Source: Oreohelix idahoensis
Lineage: Eukaryota > Mollusca > Gastropoda > Stylommatophora > Oreohelicidae
Direction of reading: 5' to 3'
NCBI GenBank assembly: GCA_024509875.1
Contig: JAMPIV010022929.1
Span: 62,001-126,000 of the forward strand
DNA length: 64,000 nt
A program made the translations under genes and the position numbers. The notes below the pieces were generated by a model that saw only the letters and a program-made list of their open reading frames with translations, made no database searches and had not been told where the DNA came from. The number at the start of each line of letters is the position of its first letter. Position 1 is the stretch's first letter. Positions 38,096 through 50,596 of this stretch are shown in pieces.

Positions 38096-39016
38096 CCTTT
38101 CCTTGTGTGTTATAAATGATATATATACGGCTGTTTCTATAACCTAACCATCAGTCGTCAGTCAGAATTTTGAGAAGAAATCTAGCGTGTTGTTATAAAC
38201 CATTTCTTTTGGATTATTGTTTAAAAAAGTGATTCGTTGAGATTTTCATTCTGGATTTCTGGTAAATAGTTCTAAGTGTTAGAAGTATTTTACGGTGACA
38301 GCATTTAAAGTTAAACACTTAAATACTTTAAACATACAGTTAAATACTTCACTTAGATCTTTCTTGCTAGTAAGGCGAATACAATAAAATAACGCGTAGC
38401 GATTTTTATAACCAGAAAATCCATTAAGCACAATGGGCTAATCACCTGTTTGCCAAGTCACTTCGATTACATGTCCCCCCTTGTGCACTTGGGTCCCCTC
38501 TACACCTCGTTTCACGGGGTAGAAGAGGTTCCGATTATGAGATGAGATGAGATGAAATCCATTAAAATGTTAGACCACATCACCGACGCTACATAGCTGA
38601 GACGAGACAGTCATTTGTGTTTACAGTGTAGGACGGTTAACCAGACCGGCCTTAGAAGCGTTAGACGACTGACAGTAGGAGGAAATATTACTGTTTATAT
38701 TTTATTTGTAATTATTGTTATTATAGCGTCTATTATTTTTTAAATGTCATACAACAAATTAACAGACACCGACAATTTAATAGCTACTACAAGATAGGTG
38801 ATTTGTTGTGCGTGGTGCATTGTGAGAAAAAAAATAATAAATAACCCACTGTGCGTGTGACCGCCAGCCGCGAAAAGGAGCGGGTGAGTCTTCATCGACT
38901 CAGTCTGACCCAAATCCGCGGCCAGTGATATCTGTGTGTGTAGGCGTAGGGAAAACATCGCGTATCTTTTAAATTCATCAGGATTGACAGAGCGGACGAG
39001 AGACTGTCGTGTTCCC
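38096..39016. other. Spacer, nothing recognised
   Basis: Contains a short (GAGAT)n-like run near 38541-38560; otherwise no supported feature. Confidence 0.35.
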
Positions 39017-39267
<251 letters not shown>

Positions 39268-39270
<3 letters not shown>

Positions 39271-40732
39271 GTAGAATGATAGCATTTTCCCAGAAACGTT
39301 TTCTTGTATTTTTAACAGACCTGATCCCAAGTGGACGAACGGTCTTTTTCTTTGTCCATTTCATGCTATAAGTGGGTACTAGCCGATGATACTATATGAC
39401 TATAAATTATAATACTGAACTTACCAAAATCCAGCAAACTATTTTTATCAGCCAACAATGGGGTTTACCTGAAACATTATTATTATTTTCCCCAACACTT
39501 GACAGTTGTAATCCAAGTGGAGTACTAATCTATGCACTATGCAGGGCTGGCGATCTGACAAAGAGTCGGCCGATAGAAAATCCATCATCATCATTTTTAA
39601 CATTTGTAGCAACCGGAATTTTTTCCAGATTGTCAAGATGTATTCCCCTCTCCTAAACGGTAAACACCAAGAATTCTCACACTATGCAATATTTGTAGTA
39701 ACCCTGTATCCAGACAGAAGTTCCAGCCCGAGCGGGAAACAAGACTGTTTTTACCCGCCCGCCCTAACACTGCAAGAGTTGTCGCATCTAAAATATTCAG
39801 TTGTAGTTCCTGTATTTAGACTCATATTCCCCTGTGCACCCATCGAAGGAACAGTGCTAGTTTTCTTAGAGCAGTGAAGATAACCCTTTATGATTCATAT
39901 CGTCACCAGGATTCATCGTGGAATTTAACTTATTCGGCGTTCACCTCATTAGTTTTTTTGGGGGGATGAACTGGGGCCAATTTGTATCCTCGATAGCTGG
40001 GGTGATACATTAGTCAACAGTGCAATAGGGATTATGTTCGAGGAATAAATTTACCAAGGGATACCACAGACCCAAGGGGAGAATACAAATAGGTAAGAGT
40101 GTGAGAGGTGGCCACTGAGAGAGAGAGAGAGCGTGTGATTATTTTATTGTTGCTGAAAAACTACTTAAAATTTGGTTGTTTGATTTTGTTTACTTTACTT
40201 GGTCTTATATTGTACCAATACTGTCATTCTATAACTTAGTGCTAACCTTCAACCTTTGGGCTAATATTCATTGGGTTTGATTTTTTTTTCCCTTTATACG
40301 GTGAAGGCGCTCCCTGCTTTCTTTATTTCCTCTATATGTAAATGATTTCCCTGATATATTTGGGTAACTGATGTAGTAAACAGTTTAGTGATAATAAACA
40401 ACAAGAAAACTTAACTTTGTGTATTGGTCAGATCCATACCTACTTATCCTTAGTTTTTTTTCACGTTTGTGTGTCTTGTTGTCACATATTGTTGTGTGTG
40501 TGTGTGTAGAGTAACCTGTTGTTATTTTAGATAGGGAGGCAAAGACTGTCTTGTAACGAAGCACAGTTGTACGGATAGGCTGGATGAGAGCAACCTACTC
40601 ACTCCAGAGACATATCTTTCCCTCAACCTACCACATGTGAAACCTATTTTCTATACATTCTCGTGTATCAGTCAACCTTTACTCTTTACCTAGCCTGGGC
40701 CCAACGAACCAATTAACCTACCGTACGACACG
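39268..40732. other. Spacer, no gene recognised
   Basis: Open frames at 39396-39877 show no motif. (GA)n at about 40117-40132 and (TG)n at about 40490-40508. Confidence 0.4.
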
Positions 40733-41280
40733 TCGTTTGTAGCGAGAGGTAACGATAAATAGATGATGATAATATCCTAGACAAATAGCTGTATCAGATG
40801 ATACCAGGATGGTGCCAGATAAGAGACTGGTCTTACAAGAAATACCCAATTCTCTGAAAAGAGTAATGCTGTATCGAAGTCAAAGGTGGAGTCAAGCTGT
40901 ATAGATCACTAGGTGAGATGGTAATGGCAATCCTAGTTACCTATGGTGCCACTCTCCAGACAAACCTAAGACTATGACTCTGCTAGGGGTAATTAACTAA
41001 CCAACAAGAACTTTGAACAAAACTTAAATAATTCAATAAAGACTGTTGGTACAATTTGTAATTTATTTATATACAAGATCTTTTTTCTTGGTATTTCAGT
41101 TAAGTTTCAAATAAAATCAAATTGATTTCAAAATAAAATCTGTTTCACTGTTAGTATATATACCACATATACATTTAATTTATAAAGTTCATTTTCAACG
41201 GTCCTCTGGATCCTTGATGGAATCTGTCTTTTTTTGTGCTTTCTTGAATATAAATGTTAATTTATGATAAAGTCAGAACG

Positions 41281-43640
41281 ATTCCATAAATAGAGTGATC
41301 TCCCCTTGCCAATATGGCGACTTAACTTTTGACGTTAGCGATTTTCTACATGTTTTTTTAGAATACAGTTAGACAGTGAGACCACACTGCTGACTTGCAG
41401 GTAGGCTGGGGACAGTCAAAGGCTAAGGAAGGCAACCTGACATAAATGCCCGTTGAGATCGGATGTACTGGGCCACAGGCCTAACGAAACAATACAACGT
41501 ACGCCGCTCGATGATGACGTCATTACATAGTAAACAAAATTTCAATAACTCCATAGCGTTCCGTTGGGCTACAAAGAGGCAAAGGGCTAGAATTACATAC
41601 AAAGCTCACAAAACACTCAGCATTCTGCAGTAGAATGCGGAAGGAGTTCGCAACGAAAAAGTTCCCTTAACAAACCGTCTATATACAGAAGATTTAGATG
41701 TTGCATGCATTCAAGAGACTCACCTCAACAACAACCACAGATTTTCAGTTAGAGGATACCAGGCCTTCCGACTCGACCGAGAAGGACACAAAGGAGGTGT
41801 TCTGATACTCATGCGAAATTCTCTACCAAGCAGCGAAGTATCCGTGAACCTCAACAATCAATCTGAAATAATTGGGGTGGACATAACAATCAATGAAACG
41901 TGCATCCGTATTTACAATCTGTATGGCCCGCCAAACAAGGATCTGTCACTTTCCTGCATGGAAATAAAGGACTCAAATTGCGTAGTGGTAGGAGATTTCA
42001 ATAGCCATTCTGAAAGATGGGGATACCCAGATACAGACAAAAGAGGAGACGAAGTGGAGGACTGGGAGATAGATACAAAGCTTCACCTAATCAACAGTCC
42101 CGATGATAACCCCAGTTTTTACTCCAGAAGATGGCACACTACTTCCACTCCAGATCTAGCCTTTTCTACAGGAGATATCATACGCAAAATAGACAGACAT
42201 TTGCTTGATCAGCTAGCAGGTAGTAACCATAAACCAATAAAGCTGGTCATAAATTGTTCCGCAGGAAGTAAAACTACTTCCTCGATGGAACTACAAACGA
42301 GCTGACTGGGACATGTTTTCAATGTTGTCAGACAGGTTTTGTGAAACCATTAACATGCGGTACGGCAATATGAAAACAATGGTCGAAAGCCTAAACAGAG
42401 CCATACAACGTTCAGCCACTAATTCCATTACCAGAGAAAATTACAAACCTTACTGGACTGAAGAACCTCAAAGGCTCGAAGTAACAGAGGTCAGAAACAG
42501 CAGAAAGAGAACAAACAACTGAAGCAAAATCTTACTCAAAGCTACCACTGCAAAATACCGAAGAATATTAAATAAAACATCAAGAGACTGCTGGAAAGAA
42601 AAAACAGAAAATCTAAACTTAGATAAAGACGGCAATAAGCTATGGAAACTAGTTAGAGCCTTGAACAACGAAGGATCTCATTACAAAAAAATCTCACTCA
42701 AACACTGCGACAATATGCTGACAGGCAAAAAAGCTGCAAATGCATTTATAGAATACTTTGCTGGTGCAAATCACATTGATGTCCCCGCTGACCGGAAGAC
42801 AATCGTCACAGATGAACAGTTGATTCATGACAACACATAGATTGCACCTGAAGAGCATATTATGAGAAATTTGACAATGGCAGAAATGGAAGAGGCAATA
42901 AAGTCCCTAAAGAAAAAGAAGTCACCTGGAAAAGATGGAATAATCAATGAAATGTTAATAGGTCTCGGCATAAGGTCAAAACAGAAGCTTCTGGCAGTAC
43001 TGAACTACAGTTGGAAAAGAGGAATTGTCCCACAGGCATGGAAAGAAGCTATACTGATACCTAAGAAAGACAAGGACCTGAAAGAACCAAATGGTTACAG
43101 ACCAATCAGCCTACTAAGCTGTGTAGGAAAACTGATGGAGCGCATGATTAATACCAGACTGATGTGGCACCTGGAAAGCAAACACCTATTAAACCATCAA
43201 CAAGCAGGATTCAGACAACACAGATCCACAGAAGATCAAATCACATATATAGCTCAGGAAATCAAAGACGCCTTCCACGAAAAAAAAAAAAAAACACGCT
43301 AGTGGTTTGGGTAGATTTAGAAAAAGCTTTCGATAAAGTATGGAAAGAGGGATTGAAAGTCAAACTGCAGAGAAGTGGTGTATGTGGGCGAATGTACAAA
43401 TGGATTGGTCACTACATTGAGAACAGAACCGCCAGAGTACTGCTGCAAGGACAGGCTAGTAAAAAGTTTATTTTAGAGCAGGGAGTCCCACAAGGGGAAG
43501 TCCTGTTACCTACACTGTTCCTTGCATACATAAATGACATAAATGAAAATATTCAACAAATAGCACACAATGCATCCTTTGCAGATGACTTAGCCTTGTG
43601 GATCTCTGAAGAGCGTATCACTACTGCAAACATTCTGTTT
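41281..43640 (+). mobile_element. LINE of the Jockey/I type inside solo LTR copy B, 3' end missing
   Basis: LTR homology stops near 41280 and resumes near 43636. The inserted DNA reads as a LINE on the plus strand: 5' sequence to about 41620, then endonuclease, a linker and part of the reverse transcriptase. The insertion ends inside the polymerase, not at a 3' tail, so the 3' end was lost after insertion, probably with the roughly 60 bp of LTR missing on that side. Exact left boundary is uncertain by about 20 bp. Confidence 0.8.
41622..43635 (+). pseudogene. Jockey/I-like LINE ORF2, broken and 3'-truncated
   Basis: The endonuclease starts near ILQ*NAEGVRNEKV (stop at about 41630). It has the catalytic IQETHL, then GGVLILMRN, VVVGDFNSHSERWG, STPDLAFST and a terminal GSNHKPI; the family's Ser-Asp-His is read here as Ser-Asn-His. 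The linker (42306-42860) has stops. Reverse transcriptase then shows SPGKDGIINEML, YRPISLLSCVGKLMERM and HQQAGFRQHRSTEDQI. A frame shift follows at an A13 run (43282-43294), then VWVDLEKAFDKVW, LEQGVPQGEVLLPTLF and the catalytic FADDLALW. Coding is lost at about 43635, just past that box. Pseudogene beyond doubt; the clade is tentative. Confidence 0.9.
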
Positions 43641-44102
43641 ATTCGTAGGTGTGTGGTAATTAAAAGTAGAAGTAGCCTAACAAAGAGCTACTTATCTTTA
43701 AAAAGTCCTTCTAGGCCTCGTACGGCAGTATGATCGGAGAGAACCCCACAACTGCGGGTCTTCCTAATCAAGATGACACAGTTGATACTGGAACAGGCTC
43801 TGAAAAACTTGAACATCTACTAGCTGACTTGGTCACTAAAGATTTAATATGACACTCAGGGCAGGATATAACCTGAAACATAATATACAACCTACGTAGT
43901 ATCGCTCATTGTCTCCCTACACAGTCAGAAGGTATAATGAGACAGTTCAGACAAGCTGTGGTTAATCACAAGAGACATAGTAAGTCATGAATAACACCAT
44001 TCGTTCAAGTTCCAGCATAATATTTCAGTAACTCACTTGTTACAGTTATGTCCATGATTTGCTTCTTTAAAATCATATAGGCCTTATGGTAATCATTGTG
44101 TC
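43636..44102 (-). repeat. Central part of solo LTR copy B
   Basis: The reverse complement of this block aligns with copy A 2515-2990, including TATATCCTGCCCTGAGTGTC (copy A about 2739) and the TGGGG / GTACGAGGCCTAG stretch. The open frame at 2726-2968 in copy A is not preserved here, so it is not a gene. Confidence 0.85.
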
Positions 44103-44127
44103 TGTAAAATACCGATTATTATAGATG

Positions 44128-44689
44128 TACGAGGGGTGGTCGAAAAGTTTTGCACTTAACTAAGAAAGCGTTTAGACAGGCGGGATTGCTGTGTATCATT
44201 GAAAAGACACACTGTTGGTTTACATTTCCCGCGCGTACATGGCGCATGCGGGGTGCCATGTGAAAGAGAAATTAACGGGAAACTGGTTCAGGTGGGTTCC
44301 CCGCCTTCTCTCGCCATTCCAAAAGGAGCATCGAGCCGAAACATCCGCACAGATGTTGGACATTTGCAATGCTGACGAAGATGATTTTTTTCGTAGACTG
44401 GTTACTGTGGACGAATGTTGGGTGCATTTCTATGACCTGGAGACTAAAAAAGCTTCGTGGACGTCGTTTTTCTAATGACCAGGACTTGATTACTGAACTG
44501 GAAACGTGGTTCCGGGCCCAGACGGCGGTGTTCTACAATCAGGGCATCAGGAAGGTGAAGAAGAGATGGGAGAAGTGTATTGCCTTGAGGGGTGAATACA
44601 TAGAGAAGGACTAAAGTTCACACCAATTTCCAGGTATGTGCCTTGACTCCTTCATACTAAAGTGCAAAACTTTTCGACCGCCCCTCGTA
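44128..44689 (+). mobile_element. Mariner element 1, deletion derivative
   Basis: Terminal inverted repeats of about 30 bp: TACGAGGGGTGGTCGAAAAG at 44128 and the reverse complement ending at 44689 (CTTTTCGACCGCCCCTCGTA). TA is at both ends. At 562 bp it is far below the 1.3 kb of a full mariner. Confidence 0.95.
44215..44614 (+). pseudogene. Mariner transposase remnant
   Basis: Two frames. 44215-44475 contains GNWFRWVPRLLSPFQKEHRA, then DEDDFFRRLVTVDECWVHFY, the region around the first catalytic Asp (usually in a GDE-type motif; here VDE), and YDLETKKASW. From about 44470 the frame changes and only the C-terminus remains: FYNQGIRKVKKRWEKCIALR and GEYIEKD. The N-terminal binding domain and the second and third catalytic Asp are deleted. 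Non-functional. Confidence 0.9.
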
Positions 44690-46303
44690 TAGTCCACGTT
44701 TAGTATAGCCCCATCAAACTGGGCATTAGATGCAAAATCTGGTATTTGTATATCGTGTTGAAGTGTCGTTGAGTGGGCGTGTCGTTTAGCACCTGGACAG
44801 TTCAGTGTTGCGTGTATCTAGGTCACCAGCGTGAGGCGCTGCCAGGGTGTAATGCAGACACTCACACATAAACAACATACATGTTTCTCAGGTGTGTAGA
44901 ACTCGTAATAGGATGTGGTCGAGAGTAAAGGTGTGTGTGTAGGAAACAGCAGATCGTGGACACGAAGTCGTATAGGCTCTTATTCATCTACACACCAAAC
45001 TCACTCCACCATAAGTAGAAGTCATAGACGTGGATAATGCAGATGACTTTTCTTCAACATTTATTACGGCAACAGTACGATGACAGACGGCACAGTCAAT
45101 TGAACAAGGATCATGGACATTTCATGTGTGGTAATGATTATAAACATCGAGCATCATAAATCTTGCATAGCTCATGTATAAGATGCTAGTAACGCTGGCT
45201 TGACAATTTACGTTCGTTCATACTGTAGCTCAGGGCCCCTGACTAAACGCGTCAGGTAGTCCTTTAACAAATATCCCGCACGATAAAGGCGGTTCCAGTT
45301 GCTTAATATCAAAGTCTATGAACTTGTTTAATGAAAGTCAAGACTTTATCTGGCTTCACCCGCCAGACACTTCTTCTTCTGCTCAAAGATATCGGCCGTA
45401 ATATCGAGCCTCTATAATAATGTGAACAACTGTGTATTCTTCCTAGGCAGGCATAATCATCCATGCCGAAACATACCGCTAACATGCGGTTTTCATAATA
45501 GTCTCTCTTCACTGGGCTTCTGTATAATAGTTAGACGAATAGACTTAGCTGGATACATCGAGCACACATAATGGACTCTGCATCTCAAAGAACTGTGAGC
45601 TGTACTCACAGGTTGACACAAAATGTTCTGCAATCTAGGCATAATAATAAAGTTTCTTTTACCTTTGACAGAATCCAAGAAATACGCAGATAACAACTGT
45701 CGTCATTCTTGACGAACAGAATAACTCTGGGGAGAATCACTAACATCACAGTCACACTGAAGACTATCTTCCCCCAGATAATGCAGAGAAGTACAACGGA
45801 CATACTAGTCCGGTCAGAACCCAGTTCATCACTCCCTGGCGGAAGTCTCTCCGTTTCGCGCTCAAAAAAACTTGCGCATGTGTAGACAGAACAGATCTGA
45901 GAACAGCTAACCCCCGACTTAAGACAGGTCAACACAATGAATAAAACAAAGGGAAGATAACCCCAAATCAACCTGTCCCAGAGAGTTAATATGCAGTTCT
46001 CTAACCTAGATCATCACAAAATATTAAATAGATCTACGTCTTATGAAACCGTCAAAAACGACAGCATTAGTGTCAAATATCAAATAATACAGAAAATCAA
46101 TCTGTTACAGTCATTCCTTCTTCCAGTTTAAATAGTTCTTTCTAGCAAGCATAATATCTTTAAAACGCTTTCCACAACCACCTAGCTCAATCCATTCGTT
46201 CTACTTATTTATTACACAATTAAACTAAACCAACACATTTCGGGTTTTCCTCCAGAAATAGCACAATGATTCTACACATACCAATATTACCCTAAGCAGA
46301 CAT

Positions 46304-46442
<139 letters not shown>

Positions 46443-47174
46443 CATCTCGCTTACCCTCAATCACAGACAGGCTTTTAATGGTTAGACAGTCTGCTCACAC
46501 TTCTGCAGATAGCAAATGAGTTGATACAGATGCTGTTCTCCGTATCTGTAGTTTGAAATAGGCGGCTAGTGTGTTTGCTCCTTCCGTTCCTTCCCCTTAT
46601 ATAGTGGATGTACGAGATGACAACTAGGCCAAAGTATTTTTCATTCACGCAAACAGTGTAGGTTTTGGCAAAGTGTGCTCCAATGCAAAATCCAAAATAT
46701 GTATGGAGTCTTTATTTCTGCACTGATTTCCTCCATCTTAGGCTTATGTTACTCATATGAATGAGCTCTCTCACTATGGATATCCACGTTATCCTACTGT
46801 TTATCCGACTATTCACTTGAGCAGCCGAAACAGGGAAAAACACAACATGGTTCATGCTCCACTGTCATAATAACTTCGGCTCTACAACACATCCAGTGAA
46901 TCTATTGCTATCTGCCTAAGGCTAATGATCTCTATTATCGAATTGGGTCATTCTTTAACTAGGTACTCCATGATTATTTGCACACTGCCTTCGGAAATAT
47001 TATCAACATCTACACTTTCGTTGTCTCAATGTTGAATAGCCTAGCGTTATCCTCCGACACTATTTATACCAAGCTGGCTTGTCATTGGTCAGTTATTTCC
47101 ACTGGGGTTTGCGCGGTGATACATTTTGAATGATGCCGAGATATGATTCAGACTTCATTACATCGTTCCTCTTC

Positions 47175-47315
47175 TACCGTGAGATGTAGAGGTTTGTAAG
47201 AGAGAGCGCCATACTATTCGATCGGCCGTCTTCCTCCTGGCTTGGTTCCATTCTAGTCCTCGGTCCTTCAAAGATTGTCTAATGTTGTCCTCCCAGCGGA
47301 CTTTGGTGCTGTGTA
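47175..47315 (-). pseudogene. LINE ORF2 C-terminal scrap
   Basis: Reverse complement encodes VRWEDNIRQSLKDRGLEWNQ and the following RRKTADRIVW, almost identical to 33340-33425. It begins next to the target duplication of solo LTR copy B, so the LTR inserted beside or into LINE DNA. Confidence 0.85.
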
Positions 47316-47504
47316 ACCCAGTTCACTAAATAACGGATAAAGTGTACCGCATGGAAACATTATTTGTTGTCTGACTTTAGTTCTTTCTATTCAGAAAAAC
47401 TAATAAGAACGAGTACTTTTTCTTTATTCTATTACAGCAGCTGTAACGCCCCGTTAATTACCCCTGGGGATATCTGAAAAGTCAAAGAAATAATAGGCCA
47501 CCAT

Positions 47505-47620
47505 AAAGCATGTCGTACAATGTGACTATTATGAGGTTGCGCACATAGCTGGCAACCTCCTGATGACAACAAATCTCTACAGAGACCACTACTGCATAGT
47601 ATGCGCTTTGAGCAGGCTTC
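47505..47620 (+). repeat. Dispersed repeat DR, copy
   Basis: Contains GTCGTACAATGTGACTATTA, TGAGGTTGCGCACATAGCTG, GCAACCTCCTGATGACAAC and CTACAGAGACCACTACTGCA. The same order is seen at the 3' flank of the 32-bp minisatellite (52700-52760). Confidence 0.7.
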
Positions 47621-48290
47621 TCGGTAAAGATCAGCTTAACTAGTGGATCTATGCTCCGTTGGAACCGAAAAACAACATTGAAAAAACAGCTGCAACGATA
47701 AAGTTTCATTAGAATGAAGTCACATATTTTAAAAATAATTCAGTCAATAAATATCCTAGTGTAAAAGCCCGTCATAAGACGGGAATTACATTCAAAAGCA
47801 CCAATACCTAACAGCAATTCTACTTATTCAAAAGTATTTTTTAAAACCACTGTGCATCACCACAGTACACGAACTACGTAGCAGCAGCGAGGATCTAAAT
47901 GTGTGTATACGGGATCACACATTCTATAAATATTTTTGTGCGCACCGTTATTTGTGCATTTTTCTTTGGTAAGTGTTACTATTTTCGGGAGAGTACATAT
48001 AAGGGAAACAATACAATTAATGTCTAATGTTCAACCAAAGTTGCATCCCTTAGCGTTAGTGACAGAAAAATCTGGGATTTTATATATAGTGATGATAAGG
48101 TAGCCAGCCCCTTGTGACTTCACATTAGTCGACTTGTACGACATTCATGAAGGTGCAGTAGTTCTATTATTGTTTAGTCTCTTCATATAACTCCCGTAAT
48201 TGCACGTGACATGTGTTTTTCATTTCTAAATAAACATAAGTAATTAATCAGTCTTAAGGCTTCAGGGGTAAGTTTTAAGTGGTAATACTA
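47621..48290. other. Spacer, nothing recognised
   Basis: A fragment near 48120-48160 (GACTTGTACGACATTCATGA) resembles the dispersed repeat on the opposite strand. Otherwise no feature. Confidence 0.35.
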
Positions 48291-48291
48291 G

Positions 48292-49292
48292 TACGAGGGA
48301 AGGTCAAAAAGTAATGCCTCCTATTTTTTATGTATGTAAATACTGCATCGGTGTGCAATTTGTAAATTTAGCAGGATTCCTCACACACTCTTCTGCACTG
48401 TATAGCATTACCAACCTGTTTCAGTAACAGGTGGCACCACTGTAACAGTTTTAAAATGGCTGCCAAAGACGTTCGGTTAAAACAACGTTATGTCATAGAA
48501 TTCCTCAATGCTGTAGGCGAGACCCCAATTCGCATCCACGAACGTTTGAAGAATGTTTATGGAGATTCAACAGGGGATGTTAGCACTGTCCGACGTTGGG
48601 TACATGAGACTTGGGTTAATTTTTCTGAGCCAGAATCCAAGAGGCAGTCAATGGAATGGCATCACACAACATCGCCAACAAGAAAGAAGTTCAAAAGTTC
48701 CCCACCTGTAGGGAAAGTTATGGCCTCCGTGTTTTAGGATGAGAAGGGTGTGATTCTTCTCGACTTCTTGGAAGAGGGAAACACGGTGAATGCAGACCGT
48801 TACATTGAAACTTTGAAGAAGCTTAGAGGTCGTCTTCGGCGACTTTACCCATTAAAAGATCAGAGAACTGCAATACTGTTGCACGATAATGCCACGCCAC
48901 ACACCGCTAAACGCACCATTGATACGATTGCAGAATTTGGCTGGACATTATTACCACATCCCCCTTACAGTCCCGATCTTGCACCTTCTGACTTCCATCT
49001 GTTTGGACCACTGAAAGAAGATCTTCGCGGACATCACTTTGAGGACACCGAGACCCTTAAACGCGCCGTACGCCAGTGGTTTAGGAAAAAGGACACAAAT
49101 TTTTACCGTGCGGGGATACATGCCCTTGTGAGAAGATGGACAAAAACTGTAACAAATAACGGAGACTACATTGAGAAATAAATTTTTGAAGTTCAGACTT
49201 GGGGCTACATTTCAATGTAAATTTTATCTGTTTTCTTGCCTATTGAATGAAATTAAAAATTACGAGGCATTACTTTTTGACCGTCCCTCGTA
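48292..49292 (+). mobile_element. Mariner element 2, internally deleted
   Basis: Terminal inverted repeats TACGAGGGAAGGTCAAAAAG (48292) and reverse complement ending ...CCGTCCCTCGTA (49292), with TA at each end. Length is 1,001 bp. It differs in sequence from mariner element 1, so two mariner lineages are present. Confidence 0.95.
48456..49181 (+). pseudogene. Mariner DD34D transposase with central deletion and one stop
   Basis: Starts at ATG 48456 (MAAKDVRLKQRYVIEFLNAV) with the first helix-turn-helix (TPIRIHERLKNVYGDS, VSTVRRWV). The frame then jumps directly to ETWVNFSEPESKRQSMEW, so the second helix-turn-helix and the first catalytic Asp are gone. A TAG at 48735-48737 (VMASVF*DEKG, where mariners commonly have Trp) interrupts it. 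The rest is good: LLHDNATPHTA (Asp 48885-48887) and PDLAPSDFHLFG (Asp 48990-48992) are separated by 34 residues, the mariner DD34D spacing, and the end reads NGDYIEK. It cannot catalyse transposition. Confidence 0.94.
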
Positions 49293-49294
49293 TA

Positions 49295-49890
49295 TATACC
49301 CTTCAAAAGAAGTTAAGGACCATTTCTATTAAGGGTGCAAAGTGAAATGAAAATGAACAATAAAAACACAGCACATCAAAATATAACATGACAAGCTTAT
49401 CAGTGACAATCAACACTATTTTCATGCAAGCCTCTGGGCGACATTTCGGACAGTAAGACCTTCCTGCAACCACGCAATGGCTCTTCCTTTATCCACAACA
49501 CTCAGCTTTCGTCGTTGAGGCATATTGTTGTGCAATGGTTATGCAGCACTTGTGTTGCTTATAAAGACAATTTTGTGAGTACAGCTCAAGACCAACACTA
49601 TAGTCTCCCACATGCATCACGCATTTTTGGAATAGCAGGTGTTTTTTTCAAGCTCAGACATCATTAAAAACACCCACATTTTGGCGTCTCAGCAGCATTT
49701 TTTTCAGCGTGCTTGCTGAGCTGAACACTAGCCACACGGTATGCTGGTGGCCCACGCAGCACGTGTTGAATGTTTGTTGTTCGAGAAAAATCAATGTCAG
49801 ATTAATTGCTTATGAAATATAATTTTTATTATTTTTATTATTTTTGGGTCATTTTCACCTACTGGTCCTTAACTTCTTTTGAAGGGTATA
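49295..49890 (-). mobile_element. Short Tc1/mariner-type deletion derivative
   Basis: Inverted termini TACCCTTCAAAAGAAGTTAA (49297) and reverse complement ending GAAGGGTA (49888), about 26 bp each, with TA at each side. Length about 592 bp. It begins 4 bp after mariner element 2 ends, so the two are adjacent insertions in a TATATA stretch. Confidence 0.92.
49422..49523 (-). pseudogene. N-terminal transposase remnant (33 codons)
   Basis: ATG at 49523 gives MPQRRKLSVVDKGRAIAWLQ followed by EGLTVRNVAQRLA and a stop. This is the first helix-turn-helix of a Tc1-type transposase, placed where expected on the minus strand. Nothing of the catalytic core remains. It identifies the parent family of the deletion derivative. 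Whether this short peptide is ever made cannot be told from sequence. Confidence 0.75.
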
Positions 49891-50189
49891 CAACAAAGTA
49901 CAATGCGAGAAAAACAAATTAATATTCTTTTTGTTAATTACTTTTTAAAAGTCATGACAAAAAAAAAAAAACAACAACAAAACAAAGACTTTTGGTTGCG
50001 TAAGAAGTACAAACACATTCAGCCATGGCAACAACAACAAATTCAAATTTTCCCAATGTTAATGCCAGCCGAGGTGAGGAATAATATCTCACTGATGTGT
50101 TTAAATTTGAATTTTGAAGTTCACAATTTTAGGAAAAGCTAACAAGAAATCGAAGATGTGCAATGTTTTTTGTTTTATTTTATTTCATT

Positions 50190-50285
50190 TAAAAAAAACA
50201 TTTTGGCTCGTTTTTCGAGGTGCGTCCCGTTCAACATAGTCGGTTATATTAGGGCACCTGTCCAAATATAAAAGACAGTAAGTAA
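50190..50285 (-). repeat. Dispersed repeat, second copy of 10715-10812
   Basis: Reverse complement reads GCCCTAATATAACCGACTAT then GTTGAACGGGACGCACCTCG and AAAAACGAGCCAAAA, matching 10735-10800. Confidence 0.7.
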
Positions 50286-50590
50286 ATAAACAAACAACAC
50301 ACAAAGGTATGATCAGGCACTCAGTGGGAAAATAAAGAAGTAGAAGACCAGACAACAGAAAAACAACAGAAGTGATAGGCTTACCGGGATCGAACCAGGA
50401 CCTTACGAATGACACCCACCGCCTAGCCACGGGAGCGAATCGGACCCAGTCTAATTATAGACGCAATCACTGCTACAGTTCCACTATTAAACAGTATAGG
50501 CCAGATTACACAAGACAAAGACCTATATACTGTGTCTAGTAAATGATAGAAGAATGAGAATAAGTAAAGGACAGAATGTAGGTTTCAGGT
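50275..50590 (-). repeat. SINE-2 retroposon, near full-length copy
   Basis: Follows the left palindrome arm from ACAAAGGTATGATCAGGCAC through the tRNA-like middle (B box read as GGTTCGATCCC on the minus strand near 50390) to CAGTATAGGCC, the AAATGATAG segment and GTAGGTTTCAGG. It lacks about 70 bp between the tRNA-like part and GACGCAATCACTGCT. Confidence 0.8.
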
Positions 50591-50596
50591 ATTATA

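Larger units (their letters stand above)
44098..46074. mobile_element. Unidentified 1.4-kb insertion with 5-bp duplication gtgtc, carrying a mariner
   Basis: Copy A is continuous here (about 2505-2515). Copy B instead has 44103-46069 flanked by gtgtc at 44098-44102 and 46070-46074. The insertion begins TGTAAAATACC and ends CAGCATTA. Without the mariner it is about 1.4 kb. It has no open frame with a motif. A 5-bp duplication and a TG start suggest another solo LTR, but the other end reads TA instead of CA and no second copy is in the window. Confidence 0.65.
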
